DNA from: Bedellia somnulentella
Taxonomy: Eukaryota; Arthropoda; Insecta; Lepidoptera; Bedelliidae
NCBI GenBank assembly: GCA_963576735.1
Contig: OY755198.1
Coordinates: 1,736,001-1,800,000, forward strand
Length of the DNA stretch: 64,000 nt
Reading direction: 5' to 3'
The translations under genes and the position numbers were made by a program. The notes beneath the pieces are model-generated. The model was not told the origin of the DNA. It worked only from the letters and a program-made list of their open reading frames with translations, and made no database searches. This document shows positions 53,836-64,000 of this stretch, piece by piece. Within the stretch, counting starts at the first letter, position 1. Each line of letters opens with the position of its first letter.

Positions 53836-53971
53836 GGGCTAGTACGAGCGGTGTTTAAACTAGTTATCGTTTGGGATAAAGCAGCCATCTCTTACGCACT
53901 TACTTAGTATAGTATACTGCCATCTCATTCTAACCGTTATCGTGTCGATAAAATAGTGCTCGTGCTTGCCC
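53836..53971. mobile_element. ~136-bp MITE, best copy
   Basis: GGGCTAGTACGAGC at the left and GCTCGTGCTTGCCC at the right, near-inverse ends. No clear target duplication. Confidence 0.7.
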
Positions 53972-54199
53972 TACAGGTAGCTGTCAAGGCCCATTGTATG
54001 ATGAGCTAACTAGGGTCAAATCAACTTTTTAAATCAATTCTAAAAGACTCTGGCAATTTTTTAAGTTGTATTCTTTAATTATTTGCTACTTGAAATAATT
54101 ACATTCCATTGTTGAATAGTGCTGTACATAGGTGGCAATTTGAGTTTGGCAGTTGCTGGCACATGGTATGGTAGTGTATTGTCCTTTTAATTACAAATA

Positions 54200-54445
54200 C
54201 AACATATACTCACGGCTATAAATCCCTAGAAGGGGTAGCCAGAGCTAAGAAACTAGAAATTTCTCAGCCACTTTTGGAAAGTTGAGAGCGGAAAAGATGG
54301 CAAAATAAAGGTTGTTGGTGATGGGTCTCCAACCGCATCGCCCAAAAATCCCTTAAAAGCCCCCAATACCGTAAGTCGCCTCTTACGTACACCCACCGGA
54401 AGAAATGGGGTAGTGTTATTCTAAGCTGACACTACACAGCAAATA
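54200..54445 (-). repeat. SINE-A copy
   Basis: ATATACTCACGGCTATAAAT to AGCTGACACTACACAGC. Confidence 0.88.
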
Positions 54446-54469
54446 TATCAGAAATAAATTAGTAACTTT

Positions 54470-54550
54470 AAAAAGTGGCTGAGCACTTTCTAAATCTGAA
54501 ACTCTGCCTGCCCTTCATGGGATTTGCCGTGAGTACATGCATGTATGTTT
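54470..54550 (+). repeat. SINE-A 3' fragment
   Basis: AAAAGTGGCTGAGCACTTTC to GCCGTGAGTACATGCATGTA. Confidence 0.6.
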
Positions 54551-54665
54551 AATTAGCGACAATCTTGTTGAGTTGCTAAAGAGTCATTAACAAGCTATGT
54601 GCCATCAGAAAAACTACTTTAGTTAATATCAAGTCACATTCATTTTCAAATAATCTTGAGCAAAT

Positions 54666-54958
54666 GCCGTGTAGTGTCGGCTTAGAATGCCGTGTAGTGT
54701 CGGCTTAGAATGCCGTGTAGTGTCGGCTTAGAATATCACTACCCCGTTTCTACCGATGGGTGTACGTAAGAGGCGACTAACGGTACTGGGGCCTTTAAGG
54801 GATTTTTGGGCGATGCGGCTGGAGACCCATCACCAACAACCTTTACTTTACAATCTTTTTCCCACTCAATTTCCAAAAGTGGCTGAGGAATTTCTAATTC
54901 CTTAGCTCTGGCTACCCCTTCTAGGGATTTATAGCCGTGAGTATATGTTATGTTATGT
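54666..54958 (+). repeat. SINE-A copy with triplicated head
   Basis: The head GCCGTGTAGTGTCGGCTTAG occurs three times in tandem before a normal body. A 10-bp duplication TTGAGCAAAT flanks the insertion (54656-54665, 54959-54968). Confidence 0.9.
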
Positions 54959-54971
54959 TTGAGCAAATTTG

Positions 54972-55042
54972 GCCCCCTGACCTGAGGTAAAATATGGTGA
55001 CTGCTGAAATCATAATACCGCCATTATAGATGTAAGAATAAC
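54972..55042 (-). CDS. Candidate minus-strand exon 2 (weak)
   Basis: On the minus strand an acceptor CATATAACAG is followed by GT, then YSYIYNGGIMISAVTIFYLR and a donor-like AG|GTCAGG. Joined to 57409-57616 it completes a Gly codon in phase. The segment is hydrophobic and could be a membrane helix. The pyrimidine tract is poor and I recognise no family, so it may be chance. Confidence 0.25.
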
Positions 55043-55118
55043 CTGTTATATGCATTTAGGTTTAAGTAATAAATACATTTTAGATGTTAAATTGTCTTTT
55101 ATTTAATATCTCAAATTT

Positions 55119-55665
55119 AGTGGGAATGATAATTTGGATGCATAGATAGGTTTCATGATATGGTTAAAATGATAGAAAAAGGAATGCCAAGATGGTTAAA
55201 TAGAGGATGGATTGTAGTTTTTTTATGAAGTGGGAATGATAATTTGGATGCATAGATAGGTTTCATGATATTGTTAAAAGGATAGAAAAAGGAATGCCAA
55301 GATGGTTAAATAGAGGATGGATTGTAGTTTTTTTATTGAGTGGGAATGATAATTTGGATGCATAGATAGGTTTCATGATATTATTAAAAGGATAGAAAAA
55401 GGAATGCCAAGATGGTTAAATAGAGGATGGATTGTAGTTTTTTTATTGAGTGGGAATGATAATTTGGATGCATAGATAGGTTTCATGATATTGTTAAAAG
55501 GATAGAAAAAGGAATGCCAAGATGGTTAAATAGAGGATGGATTGTAGTTTTTTTATTGAGTGGGAATGATAATTTGGATGCATAGATAGGTTTCATGATA
55601 TTGTTAAAAGGATAGAAAAAGGAATGCCAAGATGGTTAAACAGAGGATGGATTGTAGTTTTTTTT
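55119..55665 (+). repeat. 110-bp minisatellite, 5 copies
   Basis: Five nearly identical units start at 55119, 55229, 55339, 55449 and 55559 with AGTGGGAATGATAATTTGG. Each holds GATAGAAAAAGGAATGCCAA, which matches the LINE-C coding block for KIEKGMLRW. Confidence 0.95.
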
Positions 55666-55739
55666 CTGTATTCTTTTACTTTTTTATATTTTATTACTTA
55701 TTGTCTGCTTATAATTAGATTTTGTGCCTTCTATGCAGT

Positions 55740-55890
55740 GAATAAATCTTTTTCTTCTTCTTCTTCTAGTTAATTAGTGAAAGATATATATAATGTCAGC
55801 ACAGGACCGGTCATTTTGGAGATCTTTGCGGGAGGCCTAGTTACAGCAGTCGACGTCTATAGGCTGATGATGATGATGATGATGATATAT
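55740..55890. repeat. TTC and GAT microsatellites
   Basis: A short CTT/TTC run near 55750-55768 and a GAT run near 55864-55886. Confidence 0.8.
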
Positions 55891-55904
55891 AATGTGAATA
55901 GCAA

Positions 55905-56110
55905 CATAAGTAAAGGATGCCCACGGAGGACACAGTTTTAACAAAAGAAAATGTGTTCAAAAAGGCCAGCGTCTGGAGTGTGTAGAATGAAAAGGCATAT
56001 GTATGAAAACATTACTAAATATGGACAATGTTTGCCAAGATTATATAGAGTGGGGATCAATAGTGTCCACCTACCCCAATGGGCACTAATGGTGTAAATA
56101 TGTATGAATG
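55905..56110 (+). repeat. LINE-C 3' fragment
   Basis: CCCACGGAGGACACAGTTTT, AAAAAGGCCAGCGTCTGGAG and CTACCCCAATGGGCACTAAT. Confidence 0.7.
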
Positions 56111-56194
56111 TTTTTATTTTAATTTCAATTAGAAATATCCACTCACAGTTAAGTCAATTGAGGAATTTCAAAGCACACATACAAGAACTCTATA

Positions 56195-56415
56195 AAGTCA
56201 TGGCTATAAATCCCAAGATGGGGTAGTCAGAGCTACAGAAACAGAAATTCCCGAGATATAATGAAAGGTTGACTAAAAAAAAGAGTGAAATAAAGGATTA
56301 GTGATGGGTCCAGATGCATAACCCAACATTTATTTAAAGCCCAACACCTTAAGTCGCCTTTTACAACACTAACCGGAATAAATGGATAAGTGCTATTTTA
56401 TGCTTACACCACATA
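56195..56415 (-). repeat. SINE-A copy, degraded
   Basis: TCATGGCTATAAATCCCAAG to GCTTACACCACATAAA. Confidence 0.6.
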
Positions 56416-56713
56416 AAAGTCTGGTTGATTATAATAATTTAAAGAATTGAATGAATTACAAAGAAATGTTTATAATGGTTAACCTGAATGGCCAAGGTAG
56501 GAATCCCAGGGGTAGAATTACAAAATCACATACATGAGAGGCTTTAGTGCTCCTCACCTGAGCTATCACAGTTTCATTCATATCATAATACTAATCTTAA
56601 TTGATAGTAGAGAGAGATTAAGAGAGTGCACTGTCCACGCATAATGGGGATGTATGTTATGTTGAGTAGTGTCTGTGATCTTCCTTTATAATTTTATAAC
56701 AGTATACTTTTTG
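56416..56713. other. Repeat scraps, no gene
   Basis: GGCTTTAGTGCTCCTCACCT and GAGCTATCACAGTTTC suggest a worn reverse SINE-T around 56480-56650. Confidence 0.4.
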
Positions 56714-56960
56714 CTGTATAGTGTCGGCTTAGAATAGCACTACCCCATTTCTTCCGGTGGGTGTATGTAAGAGGCGACTAACGGTATTGGGGCTTTTAAG
56801 GGATTTTTGGGCGATGCGGTTAGAGACCCATCATCAACAACCTTTATTTTACCATCTTTTCCCCTCTCAACTTTCCAAAAGTGGCTGAGGAATTACTAAT
56901 TCCTTAGCTCTGGCTACCCCTTCTAGGGATTTACAGCCGTGAGTATATGTATGTATGTAT
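56714..56960 (+). repeat. SINE-A copy
   Basis: GCTGTATAGTGTCGGCTTAG to ACAGCCGTGAGTATATGTATG's first part, with a short ATGT run. Confidence 0.88.
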
Positions 56961-57037
56961 AGTTTTTTCCTAATAATGAATCTGGTTAAACCCGGACATT
57001 ATGTACTATTATTAAGTGTATGTACTAAAAGACTTAC

Positions 57038-57145
57038 ATTTAGGAATAAACGCTTGGTATAGGAGACATATTTATGGAACTTGAAATCGGGTGTGAAACC
57101 ATTATCAAATGGCGCGCTTCTATAACTTTGGTAGAGGAATGGCAT
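57038..57145 (-). other. Unassigned minus-strand open segment
   Basis: ATG at 57145 opens MPFLYQSYRSAPFDNGFTPD then FKFHKYVSYTKRLFLN, followed by a donor-like AT|GTAAGT. The frame is closed just upstream by TGA and the acceptor phase does not match the 57409 exon. It could be a separate first exon or chance. Confidence 0.2.
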
Positions 57146-57408
57146 AGTTATACTTCAGAATTTAGACACTTCAGTAGAATCCTTTGTATAAACTTTTAGC
57201 ATAAACTTTTAGCACTGCAATTAATGAGGCACTAATACACTTAATATATTGTAAATTTACACCATGAAATACAGAAAACCGTCGGAGAAGGCCGAAATGG
57301 TCACAAACTGATAAACGCGCTCGGATTGTATTTCGACGTAATATTACGACAAGGTCATAATCATCAATGATTTCGCATCGACATATAAAAATAATTGAAC
57401 TCACTCAC

Positions 57409-57616
57409 CTGGATTTGGCTTCGGTGGCTCGGAATATTGTGAAACAGGAAGCAAAACAGTCCGATTAGTCAAATCCTCTATTGACAAACCAACAACGGAG
57501 GATGATAACAGCGGGTTTTTCACACTATTTCTATTGGGAGGGTCACCAAAACTTTTGTCTGTCATGATTAATGTAGCCTGCGACTGTTTCAAACGTGAAT
57601 TTACACTTTTTCCCAC
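57409..57616 (-). CDS. Candidate first exon of a minus-strand gene
   Basis: ATG at 57616, or a second Met at 57565, opens MTDKSFGDPPNRNSVKNPLL, then SSSVVGLSIEDLTNRTVLLP and SEPPKPNPG, and stops at a good donor CCAG|GTGAGTGAG. Composition is protein-like and not repeat-derived. No family recognised. The rest of the gene must lie to the left, converging on the vWA-like gene; only the weak 55042 exon fits the phase. Confidence 0.4.
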
Positions 57617-58221
57617 ATTTAAAGGACAAAATAGGAAATAATTTATCCAATGTTACGTGTCAAATACATTATTTTGACTTTTTAGTTATATGATTTACAT
57701 GACATTGACATGTGACATTCTTTAGTTGTTTCGTTTCAATTTAACGTTTAGTTTTTTGTCCGGAACTGTTTTGTACGTAAATTGTACAGCCGTATGCTTC
57801 GCCGTATGACAATATTACCAACATGATAAATTTAAAAACATTAATCTATATGTGTAAGTTACAAGTTTACGATACATAATCGACCAAATTGAATGTATCC
57901 TTATATTGATAAAATAGCTTGTTTTATCTCTTGAGACATAGGTACATTCATTTACACAAACTGGGTGCAGAGGTATAGTATACAAGTCGCATATACTACT
58001 GTAAGAACGGCTGGACATTGGAAACACGTCAGTCTTAACTATGTATGTCTTATGTATTAGGCTGTATTTAGAGATAACCCGGTCCTGACCGTCAGCACGT
58101 ACGATACGTACCGACCGTCAGTTCGCTCGTTCTGCTCATAGCTGTACTGTATTGACCAATGTTCATATTTTCCAACGGTTTTTGTAACTTTTACAAACGA
58201 CACGCCAGAACACAAACTCCA
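57617..58221. other. Sequence between candidate exon and Copia
   Basis: AT-rich, with a palindromic patch CACGTACGATACGTACCGAC near 58097. If 57409-57616 is a first exon, its promoter is here. Confidence 0.35.
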
Positions 58222-58312
58222 ATTACATATTTTTCACTTGAAATCAACAGGGCCGATTTCTATAGCAACAGTCATAGAGTTTTTGGTGACATTAGTCATG
58301 TGTCTATTTCCA
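58222..58312 (-). repeat. Copia 3' LTR, truncated (91 bp)
   Basis: Identical at all 91 positions to 62294-62384. The match ends abruptly at its left; the neighbouring sequence is unrelated to the rest of the 5' LTR. Confidence 0.8.
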
Positions 58313-58330
58313 ATACTGCTCCTCACATTT

Positions 58331-61300
58331 CTAATGGAGTCCCATGTCGCTTCTCAGTCGCGATAATCTTGGCCCTGGTATTGCTTTTGTAAGCAAATCT
58401 GCTTCCATATTTTCAGTAGGCTTGTATTCGACCTCAACAATACCTTCTGATATACAGTCCCGTATATAGTGTAACTTTAAATCAATATGTTTTGATTTAG
58501 ATGAAATTATTGGGTTTTGGCTTAACTTTATTGCTGCTTGGTAATCGTTTAAGATTAGGATTCGTTTTTGTGTAATTCCTAAATCACAGAATAGGGCTTT
58601 TAAATGTACAGCTTCTTTGCATGCTTCAGTTAATGCAACATATTCTGCTTCAGCCGTTGACAATGCGATACTTCGCTGTTTTCTACATGCCCAGCTAATA
58701 ACACTTCCAGCGTACTTGAAAGAATATCCTGTAAATGATTTTCTGTCCAATTTATTTGAACCCCAATCAGCATCAGCCATTCCATACATTTCTTCAGATG
58801 TTTTCTTAAAATAAAGACCTATATCCTTAGTACCTTTCGATAACTAACGGCGAATGCAATATCAGGTCTGGTGGCCACTGCTATATACATCAGTGTGCCT
58901 ATGAGATTTTTGTATGGTAAATCTGGTGCAAATTTTTTATTTGGTTCTAATGCAATGCCTGGCTCGACAGGCGTCGCTACTGGTTTGCAATCCAGCATGT
59001 TAAATTTCTCTAAAGCTTCTTCAATTTTCTTACTTTGTTTTAAAGTGATTCCATCATTATTATATATTACATCGATACCTAAGATGCGTTTTGGTTTTCC
59101 TAAATCTTTCATATCAAATTTATCACATAACATTTGTTTTATATCTTTTAACTCTTTCTGACTTGAGCAGGCAATAATCATATCATCAACATACATTCCT
59201 ATTATAGTTCTGACTCCTCCTTTTAAGTATGTGTATACACAAGGGTCAGCTTTTGATGCAATGAATCCGATACTTCTTAATTCACTATCGAGTTTTATAT
59301 ACCACTGCCTGCCTGCCTGCTTAAGACCATAAAGTGCTTTAAGCAATAGACATACTTTTTCGCCTTTTATATTTTGTAGATCTGTTAATATCTCTTTTGT
59401 TTTGTTGTATATAGTATGATCTTTAGAGTCTGATTCTTCTACTAATATTTCTCTTATATACTTTTCAAGATAATCTGGTAATTTCATGTATATTTTTTCG
59501 TCAATATTACCATTTAAGTATGCTGTTACTACATCCATTTGATTTAAATGTAGTCCTTCTTCTACAGCAATACCAAATATTGTTCTTATTGAACTTAATT
59601 TTGCTACTGGTGCGAAAGTTTCATAATAGTCTTCTCCTGGACGTTGTGTAAAACCTCGTGCCACAAGACGTGCTTTCTTGGTTACTACGTCTTCAGGGCT
59701 TACTTTCTTTCTTAGAACCATTTTGTAGTCGATAACCTTCATATCCTTTTCTCTTTTGATAATCCTCCATGTACCATTTTTAATGTGAGATTTAATTTCT
59801 GCTCTTATAGCGTCACTCCAATCGTCATCATGATCAGATACGAGCATACTATCTTCTATATCTCCTCCTGTCACATAATCTTTCATCCAAACAGGGGACT
59901 TTTTATCTCGTTTAGGCCTTTCGTTTTCCAACACCTCTCTCTCGATCTCTGAGACGTCATCATTTATTTCTGTTGTGATTAACTCATCTACTCGGTGATA
60001 AGAGTCTGTTGAGTGATTATCTTTTATTTCTATTTCTAATTCCGGTCTTCGGTTTTCCTTTTTTCGGTATTTCTCTGACGTTTTCATTTCACCTTCATAC
60101 TCTTCCTGCGTTAAATTTTCATAATTTATGTTTTCATTTTTATAATACATTTTATCTATGACTTTTATATCTCTGCTGATAATAATGTCGTCTTCCTCAG
60201 GTATGTATACTCTGTATGCTTTTGATGTAAGTGAGTAACCCATGAATACACCCTCTTTTGTTTTCTCTGACAGTTTTCCCCGTTTCTTCTTTTTCAGTAC
60301 AAACGTCTTTCTGCCGAAAACTTGGAGATGTTTACCAGATGGTATCTTGTTTGTCCATTTGGTATATGGGATGCCACCATCGAGTGCTTTGGAAGGACTA
60401 CGGTTGATCAGATAATTGACCGTTGAAACAGCTTCAGCCCAGAGCTTTTTGGGGGCATTTGCTTCAATTAATAAGCATCTTGCTTTGTCAAGGAGAGATC
60501 TGTTTTTCCTTTCACTTATACCATTTTGTTGCGGGGTATAGGCTGTTGTTAGTCGTCTTTGAATACCATGTTCTCTGAGATAGGAGTTAAACTCTTTATT
60601 TCGATACTCAGTTCCATTGTCTGTTTGTCAATGTATGATCTTTCTACTATGAAAAGTTTCTACTTCATTTTTAAAAGTACAGAAAGTTTCAAATACGTCA
60701 CTCTTGTTCTTGATGAAATAAACGTAGCAGTATCTCGTGAAATCATCAATAAACGTGACATAATATTTTGATCCGGCTATTGTTTCACATTCAAAAGGTC
60801 CACAAACGTCACTATGAATTATTTTAAGTGGTTCGGTGGTATAGAGACTATCATGTTTTGGGAAAGGTGGTCTGGATAATTTCCCTTTTATGCAGGTTTC
60901 ACAGGTTTGCAGGTGTTCGTCAACTTGGTTGAGTCCGTACATGAGGTTATCTTTTGTCATCTTATTAAGATCTCTTTCATTGATATGGCCTAGTTTTCTG
61001 TGCCATTCCATAATATCCTCTTTTCCTTTTGTTGTGTAATTTGACTTTTCATTTTGGTCAAATTTAATGTAGTATAGCCCGTCTTTTCTCTCTGCTGTCA
61101 ATGCAACTTCTCCGTTATTTTCTACGATAAAAGCCTTATCTTTTTCAAACATAACTTTATTTCCTCTATCTGTAATTTTTCCAACGGACAACAAATTTAC
61201 TGATATGTCAGGAACAAATAGGGTGTCATTTAAATTGTATTTTTGATCTTCCTTTTCGACAATGACTTTACCCTTTCCTATGATTTGACTCGTGTGTTTG

Positions 61301-62175
61301 TTTGAAGCCAACTTTAGTACACCATTCTGTGTTTTTATATTTGAAAATATAGATTTCTCTCCGCACATATGCGATGAACAACCACTGTCTAGGCACCAAG
61401 AGTCTTCATTACTTCCTCCACTTGTGTTTAGGCAAGAGAAGAAATTTTTACCTGTAGTCTTGTCTACCTTTTCAGTTTTTTGTTTGTTTTTGTACCAACA
61501 TGCCTCAGTTGAGTGATTTTTCTTTTTACAATTATTGCAAAAAATCTTTGTCTTATTCTTCTTTGAATAGTATGCATCGGTGGTAACACATTCTTTAGTT
61601 TCACCATTTCTTGCTTGATATTCTTCGAGAATTTTTACTTTGAGGTCTTCCGGATTCGGTAATGAGTCTCTAGATTCTATTGCTATGCGAAAATTTTCGA
61701 ATGTGGTTGGCAAACTATATAACAACATTATGCTCAGTAATTCGGGAGGTATTTTTATGTCCATGTCGGTGAGCTTGTCTACAATGTCCATGAAATTATT
61801 TATGTGGTCTCGTATATCTTCACTTGCGGTCATTCGCTTCAAGACCAACTGTTTCAGCAATGTCGCTTTTCGCGCAGGTCCCGTACTTTGGTAGGTTGCT
61901 TTTAACTTGTCCCATACAGCTTTTGCCGTTGTGCAGAGCTTTATTTGTTTGAGCTCCGATGGTGACAATAGAAGTAAAATTTCAGCTCGGGCTTTCATGT
62001 CTTCTTTCATGAAAACATTTCTTTTGGCTTCATCATCATTGGGTGACAAGGTCTTTTCGCCGCTTACAATTTCCCTAAAATCATTTTTAATTAGGATTGC
62101 TTGAGCTTGTAGACACCAAGTGTCATAGTTTGATTTGGTCAATGGTTCAATATTTTTGTAGCTTGTCGATGCCAT
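58331..62175 (-). pseudogene. Copia Gag-Pol polyprotein, broken
   Basis: From ATG 62175: Gag of the UBN2/retrotran type, zinc knuckle CNNCKKKNHSTEAC, protease DSGCSSHMC, pre-integrase HRKLGHINERDLNKM, integrase core HSDVCGPF and FIDDFTRY. An in-frame TGA at 60628-60630 interrupts the integrase; the same frame then continues with TDNGTEY. Reverse transcriptase shows YGLKQAGRQWY and MYVDDMII. Near 58842, after AFAVSY, some 20 to 30 codons usual for the family are missing and the frame shifts. RNase H then reads ADADWGS and STAEAEYVAL and ends at 58331. The stop, deletion and frameshift make it non-functional as it stands. Confidence 0.9.
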
Positions 62176-62223
62176 CCTATAGTTTAATTAACGTTAACCA
62201 TGTAACCACGCTTTGCTACCATT

Positions 62224-62384
62224 TGATGGGGTTAATAACGTTAAAAATATAATATAAATTGCATAAATATTTAATTTATTATTTCCATTGAACATTACAT
62301 ATTTTTCACTTGAAATCAACAGGGCCGATTTCTATAGCAACAGTCATAGAGTTTTTGGTGACATTAGTCATGTGTCTATTTCCA
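62224..62384 (-). repeat. Copia 5' LTR (~161 bp)
   Basis: Starts TG at 62384 and is judged to end at CA (62224) from the primer-binding site two bases further. Only the first 91 bp can be checked against the other LTR. Confidence 0.6.
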
Positions 62385-63448
62385 GTTACGGTGTAAAAAC
62401 AATAATCCCAAAGAAATTTTCCGCTTTTCACTGTTTTATACCACTTTTTGAATTAATATTAAGGACCTTCACTTATTCACTTCAAATAGTAACGGTTAGA
62501 CACGGTTTGGTACAATCACGATGTATCTGTTGGTAAATTGAGCTGTTCTGTACTACTACCAAAAGCGTATTAAGAAAAGGAAAGTATCTGAATAGCTTTA
62601 AGCGTGAATTGAAGCGACACTTTGCCTTTGAGCCTGAATAATCTCCTGCCCCTCTCTCATTGGTCAACTTCTTTCTGTCAAATATATCATTGTATATACA
62701 TTGTCGCAGGAAAATCGACAAACTCGGTAACTTATAAGTTTCTTAGGAGACTTGTAAGTTGATGGAAATCCGTCAAAGAGCATGCAAAATTACATCTTAC
62801 ATGATAGTTTTTAGGAAAATTGTAAAATAACGGACTCACCTCAGGAAACTTGTAAGTGGGGATTTGTTTTGTTTTGACAAGTTTCAGAGTTTTAAATTTA
62901 TAATTCAGGAAATTTGTACGCTTCCTAATAGATGTCAGTGAAATGGACCTGACCAACGTTTTTATTTTATACGCCAAATAAATCTACAAAAAATTACGAG
63001 AAAAAACTGTATTTTTTTACTTTTTTCATAACTTGAAATATGACTGAAATATTTAGGTTCAAAGTGCGCATTTCGGCCGACGGAGTTAAATGCGGTTGGC
63101 GCAGGCAAAGTGACGATGTGACGTCACAACCCAGCTAGTCGTCGCTCACGCTTGCGTAGGCATGGAGTTTTTACAGTTTTGTGATACAGAATGGCAAATA
63201 AATCTGTATAATGCCTCAGTGTTTCAACTCTGCAGTTATGCTACCTAATAATCTAATTATAAATTTTTAGTTTTTAGTATCTACAGCCGTCATGTGAAAT
63301 CGCATGTGCCCAACAAGTCTATATTTATTACTGTACCGTGGTTACACCAACTATTTATTCACTTATGGTATGCAATAAAAAAAAGAGACATAAAAAAAAT
63401 TAAGAAAAATTGACCACAGAATGGAATGTCCGTTTGGTGGTCACATTT
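62385..63448. other. Right flank of Copia, no gene recognised
   Basis: Includes repeated AACTTATAAGTT/AACTTGTAAGTT motifs at 62730-62860 and a CpG-richer patch at 63068-63165 (GCATTTCGGCCGACGGAG). No frame with coding features. Confidence 0.4.
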
Positions 63449-63996
63449 TTAATTTTTCAGAGGACTGAAAATGTCTTCCTTTATTCTAAAAAGTCGGGAT
63501 CTACTCTTCTTTGTTGGTTTTTTGACTGTGTCTTCCTCTGTTTTTTCCTTCTGCCTGTTCATTCTCATTCGATATTTTGCCCGTCTTGCTTCAACAATCT
63601 TCAATCTTAACCTTAAATGACTTTTTTTTTTGTTTTGAGCATTCGACGATTACGTGCAGCAACACTTTTTCCAGAATTAACTCTAGAACTTCCTACGGAA
63701 GGAGCAGGTGTAGAAAGCGGTGTTTCATTTTCAATAAAATTCTGAGCACGAATTTGAAGTTTCTCTTTTTCACGGCGTTTTTTAGCATTCTCTCGCCATT
63801 TTTTTATCAATTTTCTTTGGTCTCGCGGATTCAGGACAGCTATAGCCTATATAAAACCCTTCTCTTTTTTTTTGTGATAGTATTCACGATCTTTTTTCCT
63901 TTTTTCTTCGAGAGCTATTAGATTGCTTTTCAGTTTTTCTCCTAAACGTCGCATAGCTAGTTTTTTTCGTTCCTTGCGCCACTTTTTTTTCTTCAT
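63449..63996 (-). pseudogene. Broken Lys/Arg-rich coding region, runs to the window edge
   Basis: From ATG 63996: KKKWRKERKKLAMRRLGEKL, then KKDREYYHKKKEKGF, an in-frame TAG (63847-63849), then LNPRDQRKLIKKWRENAKKR and onward. At the T10 run (63622-63631) the similarity moves to another frame, IVEARRAKYRMRMNRQKEK, ending at TAA 63449. The repeated KKWR..N/K pattern suggests a nucleic-acid-binding basic protein. It may be transposon-associated, may be missing an intron in my reading, or may carry sequence errors in homopolymers. Confidence 0.45.
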
Positions 63997-64000
63997 TGAT

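Larger units (their letters stand above)
58222..62384 (-). mobile_element. Ty1/Copia LTR retrotransposon, defective
   Basis: Read on the minus strand: 5' LTR about 62384-62224 (TGGAAATAGAC ... CCCCATCA), a primer-binding-site candidate TGGTAGCAAAGCGTGG two bases on, resembling the 3' end of initiator Met tRNA. One Gag-Pol frame follows in the order protease, integrase, reverse transcriptase, RNase H, which defines Copia. A 91-bp segment matching the LTR start exactly lies at 58312-58222, but the rest of the 3' LTR is missing. I find no matching target duplication. Confidence 0.88.

Noticed and set aside
58159..58392. Plus-strand frame over the Copia LTR
   Set aside because: It covers LTR and RNase H antisense sequence; the related frame at 62288 is the other LTR.

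Overview
The window is a eukaryotic, almost certainly insect (probably lepidopteran) chromosome segment. The evidence is one gene with many GT-AG introns, short exons, AT-rich introns, dense SINE, MITE and LINE copies with CATA/TATG tails, and PIF/Harbinger, Transib, hAT and Copia elements. The taxon is an inference; no marker gene settles it.

Layout. 1-6.9 kb: repeats plus one complete PIF/Harbinger DNA transposon (2440-5445, TTA target duplications) whose transposase and MADF/Myb-like genes lie on opposite strands, each with one exon inside the other's intron. 6.9-18.8 kb: a giant fold-back element (6933-18789, 9-bp duplication TATAAAATG). Its two ~5-kb arms are inverted satellite arrays of a ~183-bp monomer with multi-monomer periods. 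A 200-N gap in its core is flanked by 294 bp that repeat identically.

19.7-52.3 kb: the only host gene resolved in full, on the + strand. It has 20 coding exons that splice in phase into a ~940-residue predicted type I membrane protein with a signal peptide, a vWA-like region, beta-rich extracellular segments, one C-terminal transmembrane helix and a 33-residue tail. All of its introns of notable size carry mobile DNA: two SINE families, a LINE 3' fragment family, a 138-bp palindromic MITE, a hAT-like element that splits a SINE, a Transib (RAG1-related) remnant inside another SINE, tRNA-like hairpin repeats, and a dead duplicate of coding exon 10.

52.3-58.2 kb: downstream repeats, a 110-bp minisatellite grown out of LINE sequence, and one or two weak minus-strand exon candidates. 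58.2-62.4 kb: a minus-strand Ty1/Copia retrotransposon with identical LTR segments but a stop codon, an internal deletion and a short 3' LTR. 62.4-64 kb: sequence without a recognised gene, then a broken Lys/Arg-rich coding region running off the right edge.

Family names used here: SINE-A is the ~250-bp repeat beginning GCCGTGTAGTG and ending GTGAGTATATGTATG. SINE-T is the tRNA-derived repeat with a head near CCGTGATAGCCCAGTGG. LINE-C is the non-LTR element known here only from its 3' end. The three families share a very similar 3' tail, which suggests that the LINE machinery moved both SINEs. All splice sites, repeat boundaries and target duplications were read by eye; no searches were run.
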